Source of the DNA: Dielma sp000508965
Lineage (GTDB): Bacteria; Bacillota_I; Bacilli_A; Erysipelotrichales; Erysipelotrichaceae
Reading direction: 5' to 3'
NCBI GenBank assembly: GCA_000508965.1
Contig: BAHV02000018.1
Span: forward strand, 134,840 to 198,839
DNA length: 64,000 nucleotides
A program made the position numbers and the translations under genes. Of this stretch, positions 9,181 through 16,873 are shown piece by piece. A model generated the notes under the pieces. It ran no database searches. It saw nothing but the letters and a program-made list of their open reading frames with translations, and had not been told where the DNA came from. How positions within the stretch are numbered: position 1 is the first letter of the stretch; each line of letters begins with the position of its first letter.

Positions 9181-9564
9181 TTATCTCAGCAAGCCAATCA
9201 TACCGAGCACTGGCAGATGCAGCGGATAAAATGCATCCATACTAAGCTGCATTGTTTTGGATATGCTGCCTTTTTGACCCTTATAAAATAGGTATCAAAA
9301 GGCCAAGGCAATTGTCAAAGAGATTCAGCCCCATCAATAAGGATATCTTGCAACTGGTATAAATATCAGCACCTGCAGCTTCCGCTTTTGAACCTTGGGG
9401 AAATAAAACGCAAAGAGAATACTGTATTTCCCTTCCATATACAGTCCGGTTAAGCGACAGCCAGTTTCATAATGGCGCCAATGATTCATGAACGGATAAA
9501 ATATGAGCTAAGTGATCATAAAACATACATAGACATGCGATAATTTTAATGGTTTCTTATTCAT
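9181..9564 (-). pseudogene. Decayed TraX-family membrane protein gene
   Basis: After an AGAGGG ribosome site and ATG 9564, the minus strand opens in one frame and a +1 frame then reads KIIACLCMFYDHLAH, the typical TraX N-terminus. That frame soon hits a stop. Another frame at the far end reads MDAFYPLHLPVLGMIGLLR then stop, typical of the TraX C-terminus. The span of 384 bp is about half of an intact gene, so internal sequence is missing as well. TraX proteins are polytopic; the plasmid member acetylates pilin, and chromosomal relatives are mostly uncharacterised. No continuous ORF remains. Confidence 0.65.
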
Positions 9565-9643
9565 AAAATCCCTCTGCATATTAAAAATACCATTGAAATC
9601 TTTCAACGTTACCTTTAATTCTCTTATGATTCTCTGACATTAT

Positions 9644-10144
9644 TTAAACCATGATCGTCTCATTTTCAATCATCAAAGTATGGGTAAAGAGATAGAAAGT
9701 GCATAACAACAGCAGATCATGAAGTGTTTCACATTCCACCTGGATGTTGCCATAGGCATCCATTTTTTTAATACAGCCGATTTGATGCTGCTGATCATTG
9801 ATCTGCCAGCTTGTATCACTATTCAGATGCAGACTGTAATGCCGATTCTGCCGCTGATCCTCAACATTTAGATCATGAAAGCAACGCTCATAAAGCTTCA
9901 CCTCAGACTTACCTTTGGCTTCACCCTTTAAGACATGCTCCTTGCTTTCTTGCTCATCGACGGTAAGTAATAAAGCGGAATTGCTGCCGGCCCGCTCAAA
10001 GGAGCTGACATACGTTTTCTGCTGTTCGATAAGCAGGATATTCTGGTTAGAATTCATCACATGAGAGCTTATCTGACAGACCTCTTTGCCGCTTTCATCA
10101 TAAACGTGTTTCCCCAAGAATGAATTTTTAATTATAAGCTTCAT
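9644..10144 (-). CDS. Hypothetical protein, possibly LURP-one/Tubby-like fold
   Basis: Not confidently recognised. The 166-aa protein starts at ATG 10144, chosen because GGGGATCAGGA lies just upstream; the open frame extends 16 codons further without a ribosome site. The N-terminus MKLIIKNSFLGKHVYDESGKEV, the central strands with WQINDQQHQIG, and the C-terminal hydrophobic helix (LHDLLLLCTFYLFTH) give the beta-rich-then-helix layout of LURP-one-related proteins. That resemblance is weak. It follows the chromate-transporter pair with a 19-bp gap and probably shares their transcript. Confidence 0.6.
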   Translation of the reverse strand: MKLIIKNSFLGKHVYDESGKEVCQISSHVMNSNQNILLIEQQKTYVSSFERAGSNSALLLTVDEQESKEHVLKGEAKGKSEVKLYERCFHDLNVEDQRQNRHYSLHLNSDTSWQINDQQHQIGCIKKMDAYGNIQVECETLHDLLLLCTFYLFTHTLMIENETIMV

Positions 10145-10163
10145 TTCCTGATCCCCTTTCCTG

Positions 10164-10721
10164 TTATAAAAACATATAAGCCAGACAGCCAATAAGTCCT
10201 GCGCCGCTCATGACCCAAACCGGATCGGCCTTAAATTTATGCAGAATGAACAATGAAGCGGCAAACAGCGCCACCGAGATCCAGTCAATAGAGGCGAATG
10301 AGATTGCATTGCTGTTCCAAAATGCCAAAATGATAATCGATAAGCCCGCGGAAGCGATCATTGCCACAACAGCTGGCCGCAAGCCTGTCAAAACACCCTG
10401 CATCACACTCAAGTTACGGTATTTATAATAGATATAAGCCAAGGTAAGAACGATGATGATCGAGGGTGTCACACAGCCGATCGTCGCAACAATGGCTCCC
10501 GGCAGACCAGCGATGCGTGTTCCAACGAAGGTAGCGCTGTTAATGGCAATCGGTCCCGGTGTCATCTGTGAGATCGTCACGACATCACCAAATTCAATCA
10601 TTGATAACCAGCCGTTGATTTCTACAACCTGATGCTGGATGATCGGCATTGCCGCATAGCCGCCGCCGATACTGAACAAACCGATTTGAAAGAAACTCCA
10701 AAATAATTTAAGCAGCATCAT
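10164..10721 (-). CDS. Chromate transporter family protein, second half-size subunit
   Basis: Half-length CHR family membrane protein (185 aa, about six helices). The family motif is visible as FSIGGGYAAMP near residue 15 and SQMTPGPIAINSATFVG near residue 55. Short CHR proteins usually occur as adjacent pairs and act together as an anion exporter; chromate is the textbook substrate but may not be the physiological one. The start is ATG 10721 with GGGAGGTG upstream; the gene overlaps its partner by 14 bp, showing tight coupling. Confidence 0.88.
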   Translation of the reverse strand: MMLLKLFWSFFQIGLFSIGGGYAAMPIIQHQVVEINGWLSMIEFGDVVTISQMTPGPIAINSATFVGTRIAGLPGAIVATIGCVTPSIIIVLTLAYIYYKYRNLSVMQGVLTGLRPAVVAMIASAGLSIIILAFWNSNAISFASIDWISVALFAASLFILHKFKADPVWVMSGAGLIGCLAYMFL

Positions 10722-11292
10722 GCTGAACACCTCCCTTTGACCGTTTGCCAAGCAGCACATTCAGCGCACCGATCACACCGCAGATCAGAATAATCAAAAT
10801 CACATTTACATTCAGGATTGCCGCCGCGATAAATGCCGCAATCAGAATGATGACCGGCTGCAGCCGATGCTCTTTCAATATGTCTGATGTCATCGTTAAT
10901 ACGACATCTGTAATCACCGCCGCAACACCTGCCTGCATGCCTCTTAACACATACCCAACAATCAGTGAATCTCTGAATGCAGTATAGAATAATGAAATGA
11001 CTGACAGAATGATCAGCGGCGGCAGCACCGTACCCAGCACAGTGATCAAAGCACCCCTGAAGCCATCAAGACGATAGCCGATCAGAATCGAAGCATTAAC
11101 GGCGATCGCACCTGGTGATGACTGCGCAATCGCTGTCAGATCCAGCATTTCCTGCTCATCAATCCAACTCAGCTCCTCCACAAATTTCTTACGCATTAAC
11201 GGTATGATGACAAACCCTCCGCCAAAGGTAAACGCGCTTAGGCTGAAGGTTGAACTAAATAACTTCCAATAAAACTTTTTATCCTTTTCCAT
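10708..11292 (-). CDS. Chromate transporter family protein, first half-size subunit
   Basis: Partner CHR protein of 194 aa. The motif FTFGGGFVIIPLM lies at residues about 21-33 and SSPGAIAVNASILIGYR at about 58-74, the paired counterparts of the second subunit. It ends inside the start of the second gene. It is transcribed divergently from a LysR-type regulator across a 97-bp gap, a classic arrangement for a LysR-controlled transporter. Confidence 0.88.
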   Translation of the reverse strand: MEKDKKFYWKLFSSTFSLSAFTFGGGFVIIPLMRKKFVEELSWIDEQEMLDLTAIAQSSPGAIAVNASILIGYRLDGFRGALITVLGTVLPPLIILSVISLFYTAFRDSLIVGYVLRGMQAGVAAVITDVVLTMTSDILKEHRLQPVIILIAAFIAAAILNVNVILIILICGVIGALNVLLGKRSKGGVQHDAA

Positions 11293-11389
11293 CTCTTATC
11301 CCTCCTGCCTTTATTCTATGACTTGCCATTTTATAAGTAAAATAATATAATGTTATAATTAGTATATGGTTTTTATTATGGAGGTGTTT

Positions 11390-12265
11390 ATGACACTCAG
11401 ACATCTTAGAATTTTTGTAGCGGTTGTGGATCAAGGAAGCGCGACAGCCGCCGCCAATGTGCTTTATCTCGCTCAGCCGGCAGTCAGTTTGGCTATCCGT
11501 GAATTAGAAGAATATTATGGCATCAAGCTCTTTGACCGCATCGGCAATCGTCTTCATCTCACTGAAGCCGGCAAGATTTTCTATTCCTATGCGGCCCATA
11601 TTATCACAACCTTTGAAGAAATGGAAAACGGCCTGCGCAACTGGGATGAAATCGGCAGACTGCGGATCGGCTCAAGCATTACGATCGGCAACAAAATGCT
11701 GCCCGAGCTGATTCATGACTTTTCATTTGTCTATCCTAAAATAGATGTCAAGGTACTGATTGATAGCTCCGATGTCATTGAAGAAAAGCTGCTGCGCAGT
11801 GAACTTGATTTTGCGCTGATTGAAGGTGTGACACACTCAATGGATCTGATTACCCACAGCTTTGCCGATGATGAATTAGCGGTTGTCTGTTCCAGCCTAC
11901 ACCCCTTCGCATCAAAAAAAGTCATCACCGGCGATGACTTCGTCAAAGAGAAAATCTTATTAAGAGAGAGAGGCAGCGGTACCCGTGAATTATTTGACAG
12001 TGTGATGGAAATTCACGGATACGCGTGCATCCCGGCCTGGGAAAGCACAAGCACCCGTGCCCTGCTCAGCGCTGTGGTTGAAAATCTTGGCATTGCGGTA
12101 GTACCTAAACGACTGATTGAGATCGAACGCACCAGTCAGCTGATTGAATGTATCAGCATTGAAAATATTGAATTTAAACGAAGCTTTAATATTGTCTATC
12201 ATAAAAATAAATATTTATCTAAAAGTATTAAGGAATTCATGAAATTATGCGACAATATTGAGTAA
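11390..12265 (+). CDS. LysR-family transcriptional regulator
   Basis: The N-terminal winged helix-turn-helix (MTLRHLRIFVAV through LAQPAVSLAIRELEEYYG, residues 1-45) is followed by a periplasmic-binding-like effector domain (about 90-290). The 291-aa length is standard. The start ATG 11390 has GGAGGTG upstream; the frame runs eight codons further without support. It probably controls the divergent chromate-transporter genes and itself. The closest general resemblance is to CysL/CbbR-type LysR proteins, but the inducer is unknown. Confidence 0.93.
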   Translation: MTLRHLRIFVAVVDQGSATAAANVLYLAQPAVSLAIRELEEYYGIKLFDRIGNRLHLTEAGKIFYSYAAHIITTFEEMENGLRNWDEIGRLRIGSSITIGNKMLPELIHDFSFVYPKIDVKVLIDSSDVIEEKLLRSELDFALIEGVTHSMDLITHSFADDELAVVCSSLHPFASKKVITGDDFVKEKILLRERGSGTRELFDSVMEIHGYACIPAWESTSTRALLSAVVENLGIAVVPKRLIEIERTSQLIECISIENIEFKRSFNIVYHKNKYLSKSIKEFMKLCDNIE

Positions 12266-12282
12266 TAAAAGAATCATAATAA

Positions 12283-12304
12283 AAACGCCTTTACGGCGTT
12301 TCTT
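12283..12304 (+). terminator. Terminator of the LysR gene
   Basis: AACGCC / GGCGTT stem with a five-base loop, followed by TCTTT. Confidence 0.7.
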
Positions 12305-12366
12305 TACTATATTATTTTAGATTATTTTGCACATCAAATTTACATCATTTTTTTATTAAAAGAATT

Positions 12367-12391
12367 AAAGCGCCCAGTAACAGGCGCTTAT
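12367..12391 (-). terminator. Terminator downstream of tRNA-Ser
   Basis: AAGCGCC / GGCGCTT stem on the minus strand, followed by TTAATTCTTTT, just after the tRNA 3' end. Confidence 0.65.
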
Positions 12392-12399
12392 TTGAATAT

Positions 12400-12489
12400 T
12401 GGCGGAGACGGTGGGATTCGAACCCACGGACGGGGAAACCGTCAAACGATTTCGAGTCGTTCTCGTTATAACCACTTCGATACGTCTCC
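12400..12489 (-). tRNA. tRNA-Ser (anticodon CGA), CCA encoded
   Basis: Reading the minus strand, the acceptor arm GGAGACG pairs with CGTCTCC and is followed by G and an encoded CCA. The anticodon loop is ACTCGAAATC with anticodon CGA, decoding UCG. The long variable arm (GACGGTTTCCCCGTC) is typical of serine tRNA. The T arm has GGGTTCGAATCCC. Confidence 0.97.
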
Positions 12490-12504
12490 AAGATGAATCC
12501 TGAA

Positions 12505-12897
12505 TTATTTCAGGATTTTCACAAGCTCATCAAGATCCTGCTTTTCAGATTCATTGAATTGAATCACAACAGCATCATTTTCACTATAACGCGGGATGAT
12601 GTGAAAATGCAGATGGTTCACCGTCTGACCGGCAGCCTCATGTGTATTATTCAGCACATTGACACCCTGAGCATTTAATCTTTCACTGATCCGCACTGCC
12701 AGCATTTTTACCACCTGTATCAGATGCGCTAAGGTTTCATCATCACATTCAAGCAGATTATCATAATGCTTTTTAGGAACTACCAGCGTATGTCCCTTTG
12801 TCACCTGGCTCAAATCAAGGAAAGCCATGACCTGATCATCTTCATAGATACATGAAGAAGGAATTTCTTTATTTACAATACTGCAGAAGATGCACAT
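12505..12897 (-). CDS. HIT family nucleotide-binding protein
   Basis: Small histidine-triad hydrolase of 130 aa, predicted to act on nucleoside phosphoramidates or dinucleoside polyphosphates. The catalytic motif HLHFHIIP has its histidines at 95, 97 and 99. The N-terminal MCIFCSIVNKEIP with paired cysteines is typical of HinT-type proteins from Gram-positives. GGGAGG lies upstream of ATG 12897. It lies just upstream of the tRNA-Ser gene on the same strand. Confidence 0.93.
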   Translation of the reverse strand: MCIFCSIVNKEIPSSCIYEDDQVMAFLDLSQVTKGHTLVVPKKHYDNLLECDDETLAHLIQVVKMLAVRISERLNAQGVNVLNNTHEAAGQTVNHLHFHIIPRYSENDAVVIQFNESEKQDLDELVKILK

Positions 12898-13034
12898 AAC
12901 GATATCCTCCCTAAAATTTGACTCTTATAGTTTATCACTTTTTTAGTTTTTTGAACAGTATTAAACGAACCTGAGTAAGTAATTTTGACTTGTTATTTGC
13001 GATAAATTTTTTTAATTTTCTATGAGCAAATTAC

Positions 13035-13063
13035 TATTCAGTCAATCAAAAATACGTTATACT
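13035..13063 (+). promoter_or_regulatory. Likely rubrerythrin promoter
   Basis: TATACT at 13058-13063 with a weak TATTCA hexamer 17 bp upstream, 30 bp before the start codon. I looked for a PerR box and found none that convinced me. Confidence 0.5.
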
Positions 13064-13093
13064 AAACCCGTAAATAGAAAGAGGTAAGAAATT

Positions 13094-13642
13094 ATGGCTA
13101 AATTCGTATGTCAAGTATGTGGTTATGTTTATGAAGGAGATGCGGCTCCAGAGTTCTGTCCATTATGCAAGGCGCCTGCTTCTAAGTTCACAAAGCAGGA
13201 AGAAGGCGAAATGGCTTGGGCTGATCAGCATGTTGTAGGTGTTGCCCAGGGAGTTTCTGAAGATATCCTGAAAGATCTCAGAATGAACTTTGAAGGTGAA
13301 TGCTCTGAAGTAGGTATGTATCTTGCAATGGCTCGTGTCGCTCATCGTGAAGGTTATCCTGAAATTGGTATGTATTATGAAAAAGCGGCTTGGGAAGAAG
13401 CTGAACATGCTGCAAAGTTTGCTGAATTATTAGGTGAAGTTGTTACCGATTCAACAAAGAAAAACCTTGAGCTGCGTGTGGCTGCTGAAAATGGCGCATG
13501 TGCCGGTAAAAAAGATCTGGCTACACGTGCTAAACAGGCAAATCTTGATGCAATTCATGATACTGTTCATGAAATGGCTAAAGATGAAGCTAGACATGGC
13601 TGCGCATTTGCCGGCTTATTGAAACGTTACTTCGGTGAATAA
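13094..13642 (+). CDS. Rubrerythrin with N-terminal rubredoxin domain (reverse rubrerythrin)
   Basis: Non-haem iron peroxidase that detoxifies hydrogen peroxide in anaerobes. The rubredoxin-like Fe(Cys)4 site is at the N-terminus: Cys6, Cys9, Cys22 and Cys25. The ferritin-like diiron domain follows, with helices carrying GECSEVGMYLAMARVAH and EEAEHAAKF and the last ligands in DEARHG. This order is reversed relative to classical rubrerythrin and is common in clostridia and related groups. It is monocistronic, with its own promoter and terminator. Confidence 0.94.
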   Translation: MAKFVCQVCGYVYEGDAAPEFCPLCKAPASKFTKQEEGEMAWADQHVVGVAQGVSEDILKDLRMNFEGECSEVGMYLAMARVAHREGYPEIGMYYEKAAWEEAEHAAKFAELLGEVVTDSTKKNLELRVAAENGACAGKKDLATRAKQANLDAIHDTVHEMAKDEARHGCAFAGLLKRYFGE

Positions 13643-13667
13643 TTAATTATTATAATAGGACTTATGA

Positions 13668-13697
13668 AAACAGATACAGATGTATCTGTTTTTATTT
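13668..13697 (+). terminator. Terminator of rubrerythrin
   Basis: AAACAGATACA / TGTATCTGTTT, an 11-bp stem with a two-base loop as drawn (in practice a few closing pairs open), followed by TTTATTTT. It may also serve the convergent hydrolase gene. Confidence 0.85.
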
Positions 13698-14387
13698 TGC
13701 GTCTGGTTGGATAAATTCGGTGATAATTGCAGCACTTTGAGCCTGCTGTTCTTCAGCGCTGATGCTCGCTTCACCATCGCCTGCCTGAATTCCGTAACAG
13801 CCAAACTGCGCGTGATTGCCGCCCTCTATGACAGTGATAGTGCCGCTTGTCAGCTGATTGCGGTTCAGCACACCATCTTCACTGCCGTAAATCACTAAGG
13901 CTTGCGCGTCGGGAAGATCGCCGTAAACATACGCACCTAACAAAATTACCCCTTCGATTTTATCCATATGCTTAGCCGCATAAGCGCTTGCCATCGCACC
14001 GCCCAAGGAATGACCGGCCATATACCAATGCTTGATCTGTGACAGCTCAGCCAAGACATCATCAGCCGCGTTTGGATTCAAAAACGCCAGATGCAGCGGC
14101 ATTTTAATTAAGACACAGGTGATCCCCGCCTGCTGAAGCCTGCTTAAAAGCGGAAGATAAGCAGTTTCCTCTACCTTAGCACCCGGATAAAAGATAAGAC
14201 CTGCCGCCGAATCCGCCGCTAACACCGTATACTCATCATAAACCTCAATATGATCCGCCATACTGAAAACAGATACCACCTGCTCCTGCGCATGATAATA
14301 ATCTTTCGTGTAGAAATAAAAAGCACTGCTCAAAAGCACCGGCAAAGCAAGAACTGTACCGGCTGCCCGTTTAACCCATCGTATCAT
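13692..14387 (-). CDS. Membrane-anchored alpha/beta hydrolase
   Basis: Alpha/beta-hydrolase-fold protein of 231 aa with an N-terminal membrane or signal segment (residues about 8-26), so it probably acts at the outer face of the membrane. The nucleophile elbow is GHSLGG; the acid is in GSEDGVLN and the base in GGNHAQFG, near the end. The layout matches the short Firmicutes hydrolases of the PF12695 type. Substrate unknown. It ends within the rubrerythrin terminator, so the two genes converge. Confidence 0.85.
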   Translation of the reverse strand: MIRWVKRAAGTVLALPVLLSSAFYFYTKDYYHAQEQVVSVFSMADHIEVYDEYTVLAADSAAGLIFYPGAKVEETAYLPLLSRLQQAGITCVLIKMPLHLAFLNPNAADDVLAELSQIKHWYMAGHSLGGAMASAYAAKHMDKIEGVILLGAYVYGDLPDAQALVIYGSEDGVLNRNQLTSGTITVIEGGNHAQFGCYGIQAGDGEASISAEEQQAQSAAIITEFIQPDAK

Positions 14388-14465
14388 TCTATCTACCTTC
14401 CTTTATGCACTATTATTGCATGATTTGCCAATTCATTCAAAAGGTATTTGATTATGTGCTTAAAT

Positions 14466-14487
14466 GCCTCCCGGATAACCGGAAGGC
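14466..14487 (-). terminator. Probable terminator of the jelly-roll protein gene
   Basis: GCCTTCCGG / CCGGGAGGC stem with a four-base loop on the minus strand, immediately after the stop. The following T tract is short (ATTTAA). Confidence 0.55.
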
Positions 14488-14492
14488 AAATT

Positions 14493-14984
14493 TTACAGAT
14501 CGGCGAGTTTTTCGGCTAGCAGCTCCGACATTTTAGCGCCAACCATTAAAAGTCCCGCTTTCTTTGTATGCAGGATGAGCTGAAGATGAGCGTCTGCGTT
14601 TAATGGATAATAGGTACGGCGGCTAAACATCATCGGTGTATTCGCGCTAAGCTGCTGCACCGACATTGAATTCAGCAGCAAACTGCCATCTGCATAGACT
14701 GATACCCTGCACTCCATATCCTCGCCAGCCGCTAAGCAAAGCGTATAATCAAGCGCATAAATTCCTGCTTCTTTGATGATCAGCGTTCCCGGCATCAAGC
14801 TGAAGCCGCTTTTCGGATCATAAACACCGGATTCAAAACCAATGCTGTGATGTGAGGGTGACTGCCCGTCAAAGTATAGTGCCTGTTCTTCATTCTCTTC
14901 AGCAAACTGAAGCAAATAAGCAGGATGATTAAACATACCTCCATATACCGTTATAGGAAATCCCCGGCAATTGTGTATTTTCAT
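14493..14984 (-). CDS. Hypothetical protein with BclA/TNF-like jelly-roll domain
   Basis: The 163-aa protein has no signal peptide or membrane segment. Residues about 45-160 read like the C-terminal TNF/C1q-like domain of exosporium proteins such as BclA: an alternating strand LIIKEAGIYALDYTLCL followed by strands ending in NADAHLQLILH. The collagen-like Gly-X-Y repeat that normally precedes such a domain is absent. The domain usually trimerises; here the role is unknown. AAGGTGG precedes ATG 14984. It is monocistronic and flanked by hairpins. Confidence 0.65.
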   Translation of the reverse strand: MKIHNCRGFPITVYGGMFNHPAYLLQFAEENEEQALYFDGQSPSHHSIGFESGVYDPKSGFSLMPGTLIIKEAGIYALDYTLCLAAGEDMECRVSVYADGSLLLNSMSVQQLSANTPMMFSRRTYYPLNADAHLQLILHTKKAGLLMVGAKMSELLAEKLADL

Positions 14985-15123
14985 TTATAGTCCACCTTTC
15001 CGAAACATTTTGTTTCTGCGCTATTTTATGCACACAGCATCAACCCAAGGCATGACAACAACCCGATTCTAAACCTTAATGGTTGATAAGTGTTATAATA
15101 AAGGCATTGAAAGGATAAATCTT

Positions 15124-15521
15124 ATGCTTTATCACTTAACCAATCAACTGCATGAAATTGATGCAAATTAAATTGAACCGAATACCCAATTGATTGCCTG
15201 TTTTACCCATCAGCAGGCATTAAATGTCAAACTGTTGATTGATCTTTCTACACTCATTGCCCAGCCGCTTTCAGTATTCCGGATTCCGCGTTCCATAAAA
15301 AGAAGCAGTTTCTTTTAGGCATCTGGAATGAAATTATGAAAGTCCTGACGGTGATTACCGCCATCTTTATGCCGTTAACCTTAATTGCTGGCTGGTATGG
15401 CATGAATTTCATAAACATGCCAAAGCTTACTTGGCAGTATGGATATCCGATGATTATTTTATGCAGCATCCTGATCATTCTTTTCTGTATCCGGCTGTTT
15501 AAGAACAAGCGATTCTTATAA
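15124..15521 (+). pseudogene. corA: Decayed CorA-family magnesium transporter gene
   Basis: After GAAAGGATAAATCTT, ATG 15124 opens a frame MLYHLTNQLHEIDAN that stops at codon 16 and continues in the same frame with SNP-like decay (IEPNTQLIACF). About 200 bp further on another frame reads MKVLTVITAIFMPLTLIAGW, then YGMNF, then a second transmembrane helix and a basic tail. That is the CorA C-terminus with its GMN selectivity motif. The total of 400 bp is under half of an intact gene (about 900 bp), so the centre is deleted. The gene cannot make a working transporter. Confidence 0.8.
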
Positions 15522-15535
15522 GATGCTGCTTACAA

Positions 15536-15563
15536 ACGCTGATTTAACATTCAGCGCTTTTTT
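15536..15563 (+). terminator. Terminator of the former corA
   Basis: ACGCTGA / TCAGCGC stem followed by TTTTTT. Confidence 0.75.
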
Positions 15564-15573
15564 CATATTCAGG

Positions 15574-15698
15574 CAAAAAAAATCCGGCTTTTAACCGGAT
15601 TCGCTGTTTATAGGGTGTCTGTCCCATGGGGAGGGACAGACTTCATGTTCTAAACCCCTAAAGAACATGAATGGGTGGGGAATGAGCTATTAAGCTCA
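15574..15698 (-). ncRNA. Candidate structured small RNA
   Basis: Read on the minus strand, three consecutive hairpins lie between a promoter and a terminator: TGAGCT/AGCTCA (15698-15683), a perfect 10-bp TTCATGTTCT/AGAACATGAA (15671-15642) and a perfect 9-bp GTCTGTCCC/GGGACAGAC (15641-15617). A CCCC at 15680-15677 can pair with GGGG in the loop of the second hairpin (15658-15655), giving a possible pseudoknot. A fourth hairpin AATCCGG/CCGGATT followed by TTTTTTTT (15600-15574) is a textbook terminator. The predicted RNA is about 120 nt. It does not match any RNA family I can name. No ORF is present. It could instead be part of the nrdAB 3' region. Confidence 0.5.
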
Positions 15699-15704
15699 GT
15701 TACT

Positions 15705-15733
15705 ATTATAGCATCATCCTTCTAAATTGGCTA
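15705..15733 (-). promoter_or_regulatory. Promoter for the candidate small RNA
   Basis: On the minus strand TAGCCA (15733-15728) and TATAAT (15710-15705) are separated by exactly 17 bp. Initiation would fall at the first hairpin. It lies 90 bp beyond the nrdB stop, with no ORF behind it. Confidence 0.55.
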
Positions 15734-15820
15734 GTATAATTTAACTGATATTTAATTTTTTTATTAATTTTACCTAATAGTGATAATGGCCGCTAAAATC
15801 ACAAACAGCACCCTGCAATC

Positions 15821-16864
15821 CTATAAATCATCAACCAAAGCGCCCGATTTCGCATATGCCGTTGATTTAGCTTCAAAGAAATCGGTTTTAATCATATTCG
15901 CATTAGCATATTGAGATACCCATGCCATAGAAGCCGGTTCACTGTCATAGCCGTCATAAAGCTTGCCAAAGCCCAGCCCCAGGCTGCGCAGATTCCCCAG
16001 ATAATATATATATTCCTCAATCATTTTCAAAGACAGACCTTCAATCTTATCACCAAGCACATAAGCACCCCAGCGAATTTCTTCCTCAACCCCCTGAACC
16101 AGCATTGCCTTATAAATCGCTGTATATTCATCGGTAAACAGCTGCGGTTCTTCTTTTTTCAGTTCCAGCAGAATCGAACGAAACAGCCATAAGTGAGTGT
16201 TTTCATCACGGTTGATATATCGAATCTCTTGAGCTGATCCCGGCATCTTGCCATTTCGGCCAAGATTATAGAAAAACATAAAGCCTGAGTAGAAATAAAT
16301 GCCTTCCAGAATATAATTGGCAATCAGTGTTTTCACTAACTGGAAGCTGGTCTTTTTCTCCTGAAATTCATTATACAAATCACCGATAAAATGATTGCGG
16401 GCTAAAAGAATCGGATCATCCTTCCATTGATACAAAATTGAATCACGTTCAGCCGGTGAACAGATAGTATCCAGCATATAGCTATAGCTTTGCGAATGCA
16501 CCGCTTCCTGAAAGGCCTGAATCGTCAGGCAGAGATTTACCTCACTGGCTGTAATATATTCAGAAACACAAGGCAGATTGGCAGTCTGAATACTGTCAAG
16601 GAAGATCAAAAAGGAAAGAATCTTATCATAAGCCGTTCGTTCCTCATTGCTTAAACGATGATAATCCTTCACATCCTGACTTAAATTAATTTCTTCAGGT
16701 ATCCAGAAATTATTCATCGCTTGGCGGTACCAGTCTGATACCCATTGATATTTCATATTATTAAAATCATTCAGATTGGTCGTATTGCCGTTAATCATCC
16801 GTTTCTTTAAAACATCAGTATCACCGAATTCATTAAACAACGCTTTCTTATTTACAGTTTCCAT
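15821..16864 (-). CDS. nrdB: Ribonucleoside-diphosphate reductase, beta subunit
   Basis: Radical-generating subunit of class I ribonucleotide reductase, which makes dNTP precursors. The 347-aa protein has the diiron ligand motifs FLDSIQTANL and QAFQEAVHSQSYSYM, and the later ENTHLWLF with the last histidine ligand. It belongs to the NrdB branch common in Firmicutes rather than NrdF. Two ATGs lie in tandem at 16867 and 16864; the second has better spacing (5 nt) from AGGAGG. It follows nrdA after 9 bp. Confidence 0.94.
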   Translation of the reverse strand: METVNKKALFNEFGDTDVLKKRMINGNTTNLNDFNNMKYQWVSDWYRQAMNNFWIPEEINLSQDVKDYHRLSNEERTAYDKILSFLIFLDSIQTANLPCVSEYITASEVNLCLTIQAFQEAVHSQSYSYMLDTICSPAERDSILYQWKDDPILLARNHFIGDLYNEFQEKKTSFQLVKTLIANYILEGIYFYSGFMFFYNLGRNGKMPGSAQEIRYINRDENTHLWLFRSILLELKKEEPQLFTDEYTAIYKAMLVQGVEEEIRWGAYVLGDKIEGLSLKMIEEYIYYLGNLRSLGLGFGKLYDGYDSEPASMAWVSQYANANMIKTDFFEAKSTAYAKSGALVDDL

Positions 16865-16873
16865 CATGTCCTC

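Noticed and set aside
12898..13093. PerR box upstream of rubrerythrin
   Set aside because: TTATTTGCGATAA is palindromic at its ends only and departs too far from the PerR consensus.
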